Positions 1 through 9,369 of a stretch of DNA of 64,000 nucleotides are shown here, piece after piece. Source of the DNA: Rhodospirillales bacterium (GTDB lineage Bacteria > Pseudomonadota > Alphaproteobacteria > Rhodospirillales > Thalassospiraceae); assembly GCA_019634165.1 (NCBI GenBank), contig JAHQVT010000010.1:62001-126000 (forward strand), written 5' to 3'. A model generated the notes under the pieces. That model had not been told where the DNA came from. It ran no database searches and was given only the letters and a program-made list of their open reading frames with translations. How positions within the stretch are numbered: position 1 is the stretch's first letter; the number at the start of each line of letters is the position of its first letter. Both the position numbers and the translations under genes were made by a program.

Positions 1-634
1 ACGTATCAAACAGGCGCTTTGCTTCGAGACTTTCAAGAACCTGTAACGCACCCGTTGGCCAGCCATTGCCAATCCGATGGCGAATGCGACGCTTTAAGGT
101 CGACAGGCGCGCACGTTGCTTTGATGACAGGCTTTTGGTCGATTTGTGGTAGTAAGGCTTAATGTTTTCATAATCATAGCCAGCACCCGAAACGTAACTG
201 CCGACTGGCTTCTTCGGATAATTGGCCGAACCACGGCGGGTCAGCGCAAGTTTGTAGATGCGCGACGCCTGCGGGTGATCGGCATAGCTTGCCAGCCAGT
301 CTTTCAATTCTTTATAGCGTGACCGATAAGCTGTCGGATGCAGATAGCGCTGTGCCATGACATGGCCCATAAGCACTTTATCTGACAGGCGCGAAATCAG
401 CCGGTCGGCATCTTTCCAGCGGCCTCGTTCCTGTACGGCAAAAATCTGCTCATACAGTTCAGCATCACGATCAGAAAGTGGTTTGGGAATAAGGATCGAT
501 AGCGCATCACCCAGCTCAGGGCTGCCCAACGCTGCTTGTTCTTGCGTGTCGGCAACAGCAAGTGTTGGCGCAAACATGAATGTCATGGCGCCAAACATCA
601 CGGTAAAGATGCCCTGCCTCAGTGTGTTTTTCAC
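1..634 (-). CDS. Lytic murein transglycosylase-like protein, N-terminal part (cut by window edge)
   Basis: An open frame runs leftwards off the window. Read from the GTG at 634 it begins with a hydrophobic segment ending in a signal-peptidase-like FAPTLAVA site, so the product should be exported. After it comes a helical, basic stretch with short motifs such as QERGRWKDADRLI and YLHPTAYRSRYKELKDWL. This resembles the helical N-terminal domain of soluble lytic transglycosylases, which cleave peptidoglycan in the periplasm. The catalytic domain lies outside the window, so the name rests on resemblance. Start alternatives are a TTG at 667 (with GGGGA 8 bases upstream) and an ATG at 598. It lies downstream of the uracil-DNA glycosylase gene on the same strand. 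Confidence 0.6.
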   Translation of the reverse strand, partial: MKNTLRQGIFTVMFGAMTFMFAPTLAVADTQEQAALGSPELGDALSILIPKPLSDRDAELYEQIFAVQERGRWKDADRLISRLSDKVLMGHVMAQRYLHPTAYRSRYKELKDWLASYADHPQASRIYKLALTRRGSANYPKKPVGSYVSGAGYDYENIKPYYHKSTKSLSSKQRARLSTLKRRIRHRIGNGWPTGALQVLESLEAKRLFDT

Positions 635-681
635 ACTCGGCAGGCTTGTTCTTATTGCTTCGATCAAAATCAGTATCCCCA

Positions 682-706
682 ACGCGGCTTATGTTCTAAG
701 CCGCGT
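682..706. repeat. Perfect 9-bp inverted repeat in the leader of the transglycosylase-like gene
   Basis: ACGCGGCTT at 682-690 and AAGCCGCGT at 698-706 form a 9-bp stem with a 7-base loop. It lies 15 to 48 bases before the candidate starts of the minus-strand gene and downstream of the glycosylase gene. No T-run follows on either strand, so a classical terminator is unlikely. A leader hairpin or a regulator site are alternatives. Confidence 0.45.
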
Positions 707-900
707 GTTTATCCCGAAGCAGTTTGGTCTCGCAACCCGTTGCCTGCGGTGTTCCCCCCGGTGCAACGGCATTTGTTATAACAGCAAGCACCCAAACCGC
801 GAAATCATTTATCTGAAATCAACTACTTGTCATGTTTGATTTTGAGTTGCTCAGACGGCTGCATATCACCCATGCGTAAGCCAAATTAGCGACTAATTTC

Positions 901-1791
901 TTAAAGTTTTTGCGCAACCGCCCGCAAATCACGCCATGCAAGACGTTTTTGTTCCGGGGTTCGCAGCAAATAGGCAGGATGGAACATCGCAGTTAGATCT
1001 GCCTTGGCATCGTCGCCAAAGACCATTTCTTTCCAGGTTCCACGAAGGCGTGTAATCCCACGATCTTCTTCCATCAGGGCCTTGGCCGAACTTCCGCCCA
1101 GACAAAGAACAACCTTGGGGCCAATCAGTTCAAGATGGCGCCGGACAAACGGCTCACACACCGCAATTTCCGCTGTTGTTGGTTGTCGGTTTCCCGGCGG
1201 ACGCCATGGCAATATGTTGGTGATATAGACTTCTTCACGCGCAAGACCGATAGATCGCAGCATGGATTCCAGAAGCTTTCCACTCGGCCCGACAAACGGT
1301 TGACCTTGTCGGTCTTCTTCTGCCCCCGGCGCTTCGCCAACAAGAACCAGTTTGGCTTCGACATTGCCATCGCCAAAGACTGTATTGCTTGCTGATTTCT
1401 TAAGTGCGCAGCCTTCAAACTTCTCGATTGCTTCTTTCAGCTCATCAAGATTGGTCGCCGCAGCAGCCGCATCGCGGGCAGACTGGCGGGCTTCGTGTGG
1501 CGTATCCGATAGTAAAAATCCACCATCAGTACCCTGTGGCACAGGTGCGCCACCACTTACTGCCGCAGCCGCAGGCCGTGCCACAGGCGCGGGAGCATTG
1601 CGCGCACCACTTGGGCTGGGTGCCGCAAACCCCGGTCGGTTTGCGGCATTCCGGCTAAGGCTTTCGGACGCCTTGAAACGGTCTAGCGGCTCGTCGGCAA
1701 TTGCCTCGTCCACACCCATTTCATATTGCCAAACCAGCGCTTGGAATGGATCGAGATTATTTACATCGAAATCTGTAATTGGATTGCTCAT
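901..1791 (-). CDS. Uracil-DNA glycosylase, family 4-like (SPO1 polymerase-related)
   Basis: A 296-residue protein. The first ~110 residues are low-complexity and rich in Ala and Pro. The C-terminal ~180 residues carry the uracil-DNA glycosylase superfamily motifs: GEAPGAEEDRQGQPFVG (the GEAPG loop), TNILPWRPPGNRQPT, and MFHPAYLLR near the end. The enzyme removes uracil from DNA to start base excision repair. Family-4 enzymes usually hold a 4Fe-4S cluster on four cysteines; only three Cys are visible here (GCALK, AVCEPF, VLCLGG), the CxxC-type N-terminal pair being reduced to one. The long N-terminal extension is of unknown role. The ATG at 1791 lacks a strong ribosome-binding site. It is divergent from the ETF-QO gene. 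Confidence 0.85.
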   Translation of the reverse strand: MSNPITDFDVNNLDPFQALVWQYEMGVDEAIADEPLDRFKASESLSRNAANRPGFAAPSPSGARNAPAPVARPAAAAVSGGAPVPQGTDGGFLLSDTPHEARQSARDAAAAATNLDELKEAIEKFEGCALKKSASNTVFGDGNVEAKLVLVGEAPGAEEDRQGQPFVGPSGKLLESMLRSIGLAREEVYITNILPWRPPGNRQPTTAEIAVCEPFVRRHLELIGPKVVLCLGGSSAKALMEEDRGITRLRGTWKEMVFGDDAKADLTAMFHPAYLLRTPEQKRLAWRDLRAVAQKL

Positions 1792-2065
1792 CTACACAGT
1801 GACGGTGTATGTTGCAGCGCACTCGTTTGAATGACGCATGATTCTTGGTGACCTTAACGATTTTAGGTCACTTGCGCCATATACAAACGCGATGTGATCG
1901 GCGACATTTGATTGTCAACCGAACCATTAATCGGTATAGCTTTACCGATTAAACAACGAATGTGAGAAATCAGGGCTTGGGCGAGACCCTGATCGGTGAA
2001 TACCGACTTGCTTCCAAACGAACGAAAACAGTTCGATAAGGTGGCAGTCAAAGGAGAGAGGCCAA

Positions 2066-3703
2066 ATGGAACGCGAATCCATGGAATTTGACGTGGTTGT
2101 CGTCGGGGCTGGTGTATCCGGTCTGTCGGCTGCCATTAAGCTGATGCAGCTCGCCCAGGAACAGGAAAAAGAAATCACCGTTTGTGTGGTTGAAAAGGGT
2201 TCCGAAGTCGGCGCCCATACCCTGTCTGGTGCCGTGATGGAGCCCCGCTCCATGAATGAACTGTTCCCGGACTGGAAAGAACGCGGTGCGCCGTTGAACG
2301 TTCCGGCGGGTGAGGATCAGTTCATGATCTTAAGCGAAACCGGTTCACAAAAGCTTCCGACCCCGCCGCAGATGCATAATAAAGGCAACTACATTGTCAG
2401 TCTTGGCAATGTCTGTCGCTGGCTTGGTGAACAGGCCGAAGCACTTGGCGTGGAAGTTTATCCGGGCTTTGCTGCTGCTGAAGTTTTGTTTAACGAAGAC
2501 GGTTCGGTCAAGGGCATTGCGACCGGCGACATGGGGCTTTTGCGTGATGGCACGCCCGGCCCCAACCATGAACCGGGCATGGAACTTCATGCGAAATACA
2601 CCTTCTTTGCCGAAGGTTGCCGTGGATCGCTGTCTGAACAGCTGATCAAGAAATTTGATCTACGCAAAAATTCTGACCCGCAAACTTACGGCATCGGCAT
2701 CAAAGAACTTTGGGAAGTTGATCCTGAAGTTCACAAGGAAGGTCTGATCCAGCATACAACCGGCTGGCCGCTTGATAAGGACACCTATGGTGGTTCGTTC
2801 CTTTATCACCTTGATAACAATCAAGTGGTTGTTGGTTTTGTCATCGGTCTGGATTATGAAAACCCGCATCTCAGCCCGTTTGATGAATTCCAGCGTTTCA
2901 AAACGCATCCGGAAATTCGCAAGATTTTCGAAAAAGGTCGCCGGATTTCGTATGGCGCCCGTGCGCTGAACGAAGGTGGCTTCCAATCGATCCCTGATTT
3001 GGTTTTCCCTGGTGGCTGCCTGATCGGCTGTTCGGCAGGCTTTATGAATGTGCCGAAGATCAAAGGATCGCATACCGCGATGAAGACCGGCATGCTTGCC
3101 GCGGAAGCCGCGTTCGAAGCCCTGACGGCCGATGATGTACCAGCACAGATGGATAGTTATCCGGCACGCCTGAAAGACAGTTGGGTTTATCCGGAACTGC
3201 ATAAGGTCCGCAATATCCGCCCAAGCTTTGCCAAATGGGGTTTCTGGGGCGGCATGGCCTACAGTGCGGTTGATACCTATCTGTTCAGGGGCAAGGCACC
3301 GTGGACATTCAAAAACCACGCAGACCATTCCTGCCTGAAACCGGCCGCTGACATGCCAAAGATCGACTATCCGAAACCGGATGGCGTGGTCAGCTTTGAC
3401 AAGCTGTCATCGGTCTTCCTGTCCAACACCAACCACGGCGAAGATCAGCCGGTTCATCTTACCCTTAAAGATGACAGTGTTCCGGTGGATACCAACCTTG
3501 CGCTTTATGACGGACCAGAAGCCCGTTTCTGCCCGGCAGGGGTTTATGAGTTTGTTGAAGACGAAGACAATGGTGGCAAACGCCTGCAGATCAATTCGCA
3601 GAACTGCGTGCATTGTAAAACCTGCGACATCAAAGACCCGACCCAGAACATTGTATGGGTTGTGCCAGAAGGTGGCGGCGGACCAAATTATCCGAACATG
3701 TAA
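2066..3703 (+). CDS. Electron transfer flavoprotein-ubiquinone oxidoreductase (ETF-QO)
   Basis: A 545-residue flavo-iron-sulfur protein that passes electrons from reduced ETF to ubiquinone at the membrane, linking acyl-CoA dehydrogenases to respiration. The N-terminus has a dinucleotide-binding motif ([13 protein letters not shown]) followed by an FAD-domain stretch, [13 protein letters not shown]. The C-terminus carries the 4Fe-4S ligands: a Cys in FCPAGVYEF and the cluster [12 protein letters not shown]. Length matches the family (about 540-550). GGAGAG stands just before the ATG; a second in-frame ATG five codons later is possible. Its ETF partners are at 57.7-59.4 kb. A strong hairpin terminator follows the gene. 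Confidence 0.95.
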   Translation: MERESMEFDVVVVGAGVSGLSAAIKLMQLAQEQEKEITVCVVEKGSEVGAHTLSGAVMEPRSMNELFPDWKERGAPLNVPAGEDQFMILSETGSQKLPTPPQMHNKGNYIVSLGNVCRWLGEQAEALGVEVYPGFAAAEVLFNEDGSVKGIATGDMGLLRDGTPGPNHEPGMELHAKYTFFAEGCRGSLSEQLIKKFDLRKNSDPQTYGIGIKELWEVDPEVHKEGLIQHTTGWPLDKDTYGGSFLYHLDNNQVVVGFVIGLDYENPHLSPFDEFQRFKTHPEIRKIFEKGRRISYGARALNEGGFQSIPDLVFPGGCLIGCSAGFMNVPKIKGSHTAMKTGMLAAEAAFEALTADDVPAQMDSYPARLKDSWVYPELHKVRNIRPSFAKWGFWGGMAYSAVDTYLFRGKAPWTFKNHADHSCLKPAADMPKIDYPKPDGVVSFDKLSSVFLSNTNHGEDQPVHLTLKDDSVPVDTNLALYDGPEARFCPAGVYEFVEDEDNGGKRLQINSQNCVHCKTCDIKDPTQNIVWVVPEGGGGPNYPNM

Positions 3704-3725
3704 GCCATTTGGCTTTCCTCATACA

Positions 3726-3759
3726 AATAAGGCCCGCAAATTGCGGGCCTTATTCTTTT
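3726..3759 (+). terminator. Rho-independent terminator of the ETF-QO gene
   Basis: A 14-bp perfect stem (AATAAGGCCCGCAA paired with TTGCGGGCCTTATT, 3726-3739 and 3741-3754) with a minimal loop, followed by a T-rich run (CTTTT). It sits 23 bases after the ETF-QO stop. Confidence 0.85.
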
Positions 3760-3906
3760 GGTCTGATGATTGGGAATGTCACAGTTAAAACCCCCATTAC
3801 CAATGACGACCGCCAAGCAATTCAACCTGATTAGACAAGTTTCTTCTTGTATAAGCCGCAATCTCCGCGTTCAATATTCGCCCTTTTAAGTAGCGGTTAG
3901 CGCATC

Positions 3907-4530
3907 ATGAAGATTGCAATTGTCACACTTGACGGTTTTAACGAGCTTGACAGCTTTGTTGCCTTATCAATTTTGAACCGGGCCAAAGCCGATGGTGTGT
4001 GCGCAGAAATCACATCACCGTCCCAAACCGTGACATCCATGAACGGTGTGACCGTCACCGCCCAACAGCCTCTATCATTTGTTAAGGATGCTGATGCGGT
4101 GCTGTTTGGCAGCGGTATTCATACCCGCGATCATATTGATGATACCGCAATTACAAACGAACTGTCCCTTGATCCGGCGCGTCAATTGATTGGTGCACAA
4201 TGTTCAGGCGTGTTGTTTCTGTATCGTTTGGGACTTCTACCAGCAACCATCACGACCGACACCAAAACCCGGCCAATGCTGGCTCGGACCGATGCCGTTA
4301 TCGAAGACCGGCCTTTGGTGGCGCAGGGCAACATCATCACCAGCGGCGGCTGCCTGTCATCAAGCTATCTTGCCGGATGGTTTCTGGCCAAGGCCGTTGG
4401 ATTAGATAAGGCAATGTCGATCCTTGAAACCGTCGCACCGGTCGGACAAAAGTCACAGTTTGGCAAACAGGCCCGCGACATCATTGGCAAACAACTCGAT
4501 ATTCCGGCAAAACGCCCGCTTTACTGTTAA
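3907..4530 (+). CDS. DJ-1/PfpI family protein
   Basis: A 207-residue single-domain protein of the DJ-1/PfpI (class I glutamine amidotransferase-like) fold. It begins with the typical first strand, MKIAIVTLDGFNELDSF, and has a nucleophile-elbow Cys in IGAQCSGVLF around residue 99, followed by the SGGCLSSSYLAGWF helix. Members include chaperones, glyoxalases, amidases and transcription regulators; no HTH is present here. The exact activity cannot be read from the sequence. It appears monocistronic between the ETF-QO terminator and the TPR gene. The ribosome-binding site is weak. Confidence 0.75.
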   Translation: MKIAIVTLDGFNELDSFVALSILNRAKADGVCAEITSPSQTVTSMNGVTVTAQQPLSFVKDADAVLFGSGIHTRDHIDDTAITNELSLDPARQLIGAQCSGVLFLYRLGLLPATITTDTKTRPMLARTDAVIEDRPLVAQGNIITSGGCLSSSYLAGWFLAKAVGLDKAMSILETVAPVGQKSQFGKQARDIIGKQLDIPAKRPLYC

Positions 4531-4726
4531 GATCCCGATCGGTTTTAACCGCAATTTTCTGCGCTTTGGCAAATCTATAAAGCAATCGCTCTAACATGCT
4601 CTGCACTGCTTGTTGCAAATGCTTTGCCTTATATTTGCCGACTGAGTAGGCTAATCCCGAAATTCAATATGGTGTTGATCTATCTGTGACAACACCGAAC
4701 CCGAATTGCGGACGCAGGACAAGCCT

Positions 4727-6442
4727 TTGAAACGTCAACTGTTACAACTCATCATTCCGATGACGGCACTTGCTCTTTCGGCCTGTGGCACCATGCCCAA
4801 ACAGCCCGAATATGCAGAATTCCAATATCCGCAATCTGATGGCTTCTCGGGAAATTTCCTTGCCGGAAAAGCAGCGCAGATCGAAAGCCAGTCTGACTAT
4901 GCCGCACAATATTTGCTGCGCGCCTATCAAATTGATCCAGACAACACAGAACTCCGTCGCCGGGCGTTTCTTGCCCTGATCAGTGATGGTCGGATTTCCG
5001 ATGCCGCCGATATCGCAAAAGACCTTCAGGCGGAAAATCCCGAAGACCTATTTGCCGCCTTGACCATGATGGATGACGCCATACGCGACAACCGTTATCA
5101 GGATGCTATTGATATTGTAACGCAGCTCCCTCAGCGCGGGATCAATGCCCTGATCGCACCTTTGGCCAATGCATGGCTTTATGCCGGGTTGAACAAGCCG
5201 ACCCAAGCAATGGCCGCACTCAACGAAATTCAGGGGAACGGTTCGCTTAACCCGCTTTCGGAATATCATCGTGGTTTGATACTGGCGTATTTCGACGATT
5301 TTGACGGTGCCGAACGCGCACTTGCCAGTGCCTATGGCGACCCGGCAGATGCGCCATTGCGTGCAGCAGAGGCACTTGGTGCCGTCTATGAACGCAAAGG
5401 TCAGGTTCAAAAAGCAGCCTTGCTTTATGCCAGCTACATGGACCGCCACCCGCAATCCTTGGCCATGCCATTCCATCTTGCTCGTCTGGAACGCGGTGAG
5501 CCGCCAATGGCGACGATGTTAAGCCCGGCTGACGGTCTTGCAGAAGCCTATCTTGATATTGCGACCTTGCTTAGTCAGGAAAATGCAGTGGATCCATCCT
5601 TGTTGATGGCGCGCTATTCCCTTTCGTTGCGTCCCTATGACGACATCACCCGCTTGCTGGTTGGTGAGATCATGGAAATTCAGAAGCGTTTCAATACTGC
5701 AATTGATGTTTATGGTGCCATTCCTCATGCATCTCCTCATAGCTGGAACGCCAGACTGCGTATCGCGTCCAGCCTTGAGCAGATCGGGGATGCGGATAAA
5801 GCCATCAGCATCCTTGAAGACATGGTTGATGAGCGTAAAGACCGCCCGGATGCCTTGATCCAGCTTGGCGATATATTGCGCATTCAGGGAGAATACAGTG
5901 CTGCGGCCAGCGCCTATAACAAGGCGATTGAGCGACTAGGTGGTGACGCGCTGGTGGGCTGGCGGTTGCTGTATCGCCGTGGCATTTCCCATGAACGCGC
6001 TGGCAATTGGAAAAAGGCCGAATCTGACTTCCTGCTTGCCCTCGAAATTGAACCAGAACAGCCTTATGTCCTAAACTATCTTGGATATAGCTGGGTTGAT
6101 ATGGGAATGAATTTCGACCAAGCAGAAGACATGCTTAAGCGGGCTGTCGAATTGCAGCCAGATGATGGGTATATCGTCGATAGCCTTGGTTGGGTTTATT
6201 ACAAGTTAGGCCGGTTTGATGACGCCGTTGAACAGCTTGAAAAGGCCGTTGAACTGAAACCAGACGACCCGACAATCAATGATCATTTGGGCGACGCCTA
6301 TTGGCAGATTGGACGCTATCACGAAGCCAGATTCCAATGGCATCGCGCCCTTTCATTCAACCCAACCGAAGAACTGCGCGCCACAGTAGAAGCCAAAATC
6401 AAGGGCCTAGTACCAAGTGTCGCGCCAACCGTCGTGAACTGA
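4727..6442 (+). CDS. TPR-repeat outer-membrane-type lipoprotein
   Basis: A 571-residue protein from the TTG at 4727, preferred over the TTG at 4706 because AGGA lies 6-7 bases upstream and the product then starts with a compact lipoprotein signal ending in the lipobox LSAC. The mature protein should be lipidated and periplasmic. The body is a run of about 34-residue TPR units; the clearest are in the C-terminal third (LNYLGYSWVDMGMNFDQAE, SLGWVYYKLGRFDDAVEQL, HLGDAYWQIGRYHEARFQW). Such proteins are scaffolds for envelope complexes; no enzymatic domain is seen. It is followed after 21 bases by ispE, so the two are probably cotranscribed. Confidence 0.85.
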   Translation: MKRQLLQLIIPMTALALSACGTMPKQPEYAEFQYPQSDGFSGNFLAGKAAQIESQSDYAAQYLLRAYQIDPDNTELRRRAFLALISDGRISDAADIAKDLQAENPEDLFAALTMMDDAIRDNRYQDAIDIVTQLPQRGINALIAPLANAWLYAGLNKPTQAMAALNEIQGNGSLNPLSEYHRGLILAYFDDFDGAERALASAYGDPADAPLRAAEALGAVYERKGQVQKAALLYASYMDRHPQSLAMPFHLARLERGEPPMATMLSPADGLAEAYLDIATLLSQENAVDPSLLMARYSLSLRPYDDITRLLVGEIMEIQKRFNTAIDVYGAIPHASPHSWNARLRIASSLEQIGDADKAISILEDMVDERKDRPDALIQLGDILRIQGEYSAAASAYNKAIERLGGDALVGWRLLYRRGISHERAGNWKKAESDFLLALEIEPEQPYVLNYLGYSWVDMGMNFDQAEDMLKRAVELQPDDGYIVDSLGWVYYKLGRFDDAVEQLEKAVELKPDDPTINDHLGDAYWQIGRYHEARFQWHRALSFNPTEELRATVEAKIKGLVPSVAPTVVN

Positions 6443-6463
6443 CCAATTTGGGAAGATACATCC

Positions 6464-7393
6464 ATGTCTGCGACCTATAGCGAACAGGCACCGGCCAAGA
6501 TTAACCTGTTCCTTCATGTCACGGGCAAACGTGACGATGGCTATCACCTGTTGGAAAGTCTCGTCTGCTTTACATCCGTTGGCGATGTTTTAACCGGTGA
6601 GCTTCGTGAAGACGGTGTCATTACCCTAAACATCACCGGCCCGATGGGAAAAGCCCTTACGCATGAGGACACCAACGACAATCTGGTGATGCAAGCGGCC
6701 CGTATGCTCCAGAACGAAACCGGGACGGACCTTGGCGCAGACCTTACCCTTGATAAGCGCCTACCGGTTGCGTCAGGTATCGGCGGGGGGTCTGCTGATG
6801 CTGCGGCAGCTATTCGGCTGTTATGCGATATGTGGAAGCTTGATCTTGACCATCAAGCTTTGTCTCGTATTGCGCTGTCGCTTGGTGCGGATGTTCCGGT
6901 CTGCCTTCATGGCCAGACATGCCTGATGTCGGGAATCGGCGATGAGCTAACCGACCTTGCCGATCTGCCACCTATTCCGATGCTTTTGATTAATCCTGGC
7001 AAAGCAGTTTCCACACCAGAAATTTTCAAGGCGCGCGAAGACGAGGCCTTTAGCCAGTCGGGGCTTTGGGACACCCGCCAACAATTTAACAGCGGTGCGG
7101 CCCTTGCCGATGCTCTTTCTGAATGTGGTAATGACCTGACATTGTCCGCCACCAGCATCCTGCCAGAAATCTGTGATGTGCTGAATGCACTTGCCCGCGA
7201 AGAAGGTTGCCTTTTGGCAAGAATGTCCGGCAGTGGGGCCACTTGCTTTGGCATTTACGACACTTCAGAGCAGGCTGAACAGGCAGCAAATGCCATTGCA
7301 CAGTCCTATCCTGACTGGTGGATTTCAGCGACCGAAACCCTTTGTCAGCAGGCGCGCACCCTTTCAAATATCGGCGCTTCTTTTCCAGACTGA
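6464..7393 (+). CDS. ispE: 4-diphosphocytidyl-2-C-methyl-D-erythritol kinase
   Basis: A 309-residue GHMP kinase that phosphorylates the 2-hydroxyl of CDP-methylerythritol in the MEP isoprenoid pathway. Visible motifs are APAKINLFLHVTGKRDDGYH at the N-terminus, the ATP-binding LPVASGIGGGSADAAA around residue 103, and the C-terminal motif RMSGSGATCFGIY. Length fits the family. GGAAG lies 8 bases before the ATG. It is the second gene of the TPR-ispE pair and is followed 78 bases later by tRNA-Gln. Another MEP-pathway gene, ispH, lies at 35.4 kb. Confidence 0.97.
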   Translation: MSATYSEQAPAKINLFLHVTGKRDDGYHLLESLVCFTSVGDVLTGELREDGVITLNITGPMGKALTHEDTNDNLVMQAARMLQNETGTDLGADLTLDKRLPVASGIGGGSADAAAAIRLLCDMWKLDLDHQALSRIALSLGADVPVCLHGQTCLMSGIGDELTDLADLPPIPMLLINPGKAVSTPEIFKAREDEAFSQSGLWDTRQQFNSGAALADALSECGNDLTLSATSILPEICDVLNALAREEGCLLARMSGSGATCFGIYDTSEQAEQAANAIAQSYPDWWISATETLCQQARTLSNIGASFPD

Positions 7394-7424
7394 ACATTGA
7401 ACAAAAAAACCTTCAAATAGAGGG

Positions 7425-7452
7425 TTGCGCTCTGGCGAAGGTAACGCTATTT
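7425..7452 (+). promoter_or_regulatory. Possible housekeeping promoter of tRNA-Gln
   Basis: TTGCGC at 7425 and CTATTT at 7447 are separated by 16 bases and lie about 20 bases before the tRNA. This is a pattern match only; no other promoter-like pair is evident in the 78-base gap. Confidence 0.3.
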
Positions 7453-7471
7453 TCCGCGCCACACACGCTGA

Positions 7472-7546
7472 TGGGGCGTGGCCAAGTGGTAAGGCATCGG
7501 TTTTTGGTATCGTGTACCGTAGGTTCGAATCCTACCGCCCCAGCCA
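7472..7546 (+). tRNA. tRNA-Gln (anticodon UUG)
   Basis: A 75-base cloverleaf with the CCA end encoded. The acceptor stem TGGGGCG pairs with CGCCCCA, the D-arm is GCC..GGC, and the T-arm is GTAGG-TTCGAAT-CCTAC. The anticodon loop TTTTGGT gives anticodon TTG, reading CAA. The anticodon stem TCGGT/ATCGT is weaker than usual: the outermost pair is U-U and one pair is G-U. Confidence 0.95.
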
Positions 7547-7550
7547 AGAC

Positions 7551-7592
7551 AAACCGCTTTGAGGTTTTTCCTCAAAGCGGTTTTCTTTTTTT
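7551..7592 (+). terminator. Rho-independent terminator after tRNA-Gln
   Basis: A 14-bp perfect stem (AAACCGCTTTGAGG paired with CCTCAAAGCGGTTT), five-T loop, then TCTTTTTTT. It starts four bases after the tRNA CCA end. Confidence 0.92.
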
Positions 7593-7758
7593 CAGCCATA
7601 CTTTCTACGAAAATCGCGACAGATACTGTCGAGCAAACGCAAATCTTGCGGCCAAAACGACAATAACCCGTTATATATCAATGGATTTTGCCATTTTTCC
7701 ACAAAAGAGTTCGGCGAGGAACGCTGACACGCTCCCCGCTATTGTTTACGTAATCGCC

Positions 7759-9177
7759 TTAATCTTCGGAAGACATCCGAATGGTGTCACGCCCGGCTTG
7801 TTTGGCTTCATACATTGCAACATCTGCGCGTGATACAAGCGTATCAAGCGTATCGTCCTGTGCTGCGATTGCTAATCCTGCACTTAGGGTGAGTTTCACT
7901 TCAACATCCCCGGCATGGAAATCGGACTTCCGCACACGGTCGGTCAAGCGTTGTAGATATTTAAGAGCCCCTGCCGCGCCGGTTTCAGGCATCAGGATCA
8001 GGAATTCTTCCCCACCCCACCGCGCTATAACATCGGTCTCACGCATCATTTCGGATGACACTTTGGCAAAAAGCTTCAAAGCATCATCACCAGTATCATG
8101 CCCATAATTGTCGTTTAGATTCTTGAAATTATCAAAATCAAGCAACCCAACAACAAGCTGTTTATTATATCGCTTAACCCGGTCCAATTCAGTCCGCAGG
8201 CAATCTTCCATGTAACGACGATTATAAAGCCCGGTCAGTGGGTCAATTGTCGCAAGACGTTCAAGTTCAGCACGGGTTGCTTCCAATTCGCGCCAATCGC
8301 GCCGACGTGCGATTTCATGCCCCAGCCACGCGGCAAACAACCTGACAAGCTCGACATCCTGACCGGTAAACTCACGCGCTGGCACCGGACTTGAGAAATT
8401 CAGTGTCCCATAGCGCTCCCCATCCGTGAAAATCGGTGCGCCGATATAGGCCTCTAACCCGAAGTTTTTATAACAAGGGTGGGTCTGAATTTCGCTTTGC
8501 CCAACATGATGGAACATCCGGACATCGTCGGCATTAACCACATGGCTGCAATAAGTCTGACCAAGATCAAAGCTCATGCCCGGTGTCAGGGCATTTTCTG
8601 GGTGAATGGCCTGTTGGACTTCATATTGGTCATTTGTGATTTTGCTGAAAATGCCAATCGGCAACCCAAAATGTTCGGTACCAAGTTTCAGAATCGCATC
8701 AACACGTTGTTCGAAATTCAGATCCCGCGACGAAGTGATACTATGCAATCGGTTCAGCGCGCTTTCAGCAGCAGTCTGACGCGAAACATTCGTAATCATG
8801 CCAAAGAAATATACAGCGTCTTCTTCAACAGGGCGAACAGCCCCGCCAACGGTTGCCCCGTCAAAGACAGAACCGTCCTTGCAGCGATAGCGCACGACAT
8901 ACCGATCGCCAAAGCCACCTTCTGCACGATCGTTGTAACGGGATTTTCCAAGCTCTTCAAAATCAGCCGGGTCATCAAAAAGGACGCGGGTTTCCTGACC
9001 TACAAGCTCATCATTGTCATAACCAAAAAAGTCTGATGCCAGACCGTTGGCCGCAACTACCCTACGATCCTGATCAACAATCAGAGCAGCAGCATCGATA
9101 TGCTCAAACACTTGGGAAATTTCTAATCCCAGTTTTGCCAAATCAAAATGTTGCTTTGTTTCTAAATCGCTAGACAT
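7759..9177 (-). CDS. PAS-GAF-GGDEF diguanylate cyclase
   Basis: About 472 residues from the ATG at 9177, preferred over the upstream GTG at 9222. An N-terminal PAS-like domain (AAALIVDQDRRVVAANGLAS) is followed by a GAF-like domain (EAYIGAPIFTDGERYGTLNF), a short helix and a C-terminal GGDEF domain starting at TIDPLTGLYNRRY. The catalytic loop RWGGEEF is intact, so synthesis of cyclic di-GMP from GTP is expected. The inhibitory I-site RxxD is present as RETD five residues before the loop. No membrane segment is seen, so it should be a cytoplasmic sensor-cyclase. The ligand is unknown. Confidence 0.92.
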   Translation of the reverse strand: MSSDLETKQHFDLAKLGLEISQVFEHIDAAALIVDQDRRVVAANGLASDFFGYDNDELVGQETRVLFDDPADFEELGKSRYNDRAEGGFGDRYVVRYRCKDGSVFDGATVGGAVRPVEEDAVYFFGMITNVSRQTAAESALNRLHSITSSRDLNFEQRVDAILKLGTEHFGLPIGIFSKITNDQYEVQQAIHPENALTPGMSFDLGQTYCSHVVNADDVRMFHHVGQSEIQTHPCYKNFGLEAYIGAPIFTDGERYGTLNFSSPVPAREFTGQDVELVRLFAAWLGHEIARRRDWRELEATRAELERLATIDPLTGLYNRRYMEDCLRTELDRVKRYNKQLVVGLLDFDNFKNLNDNYGHDTGDDALKLFAKVSSEMMRETDVIARWGGEEFLILMPETGAAGALKYLQRLTDRVRKSDFHAGDVEVKLTLSAGLAIAAQDDTLDTLVSRADVAMYEAKQAGRDTIRMSSED

Positions 9178-9369
9178 GTCTGCACCCAATCCCTGAAAGT
9201 CGGTCTGATCGCTGTAGCACACACTACAACCGCACTTTTATTATCAGCTTCTTAATTAACAATTCCTGCAATCAGTCAAGAAAGACTAAACCCATCTCAT
9301 ACCAACGCATAGGGTAATTCCACGTTATTGATATCTAATTTTGGGGCACTGTCCGTGCGCCAAAAACAA

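Noticed and set aside
2660-3328. Minus-strand open frame of 222 codons inside the ETF-QO gene
   Set aside because: Antisense to a fully conserved enzyme; no motif and no start signal.
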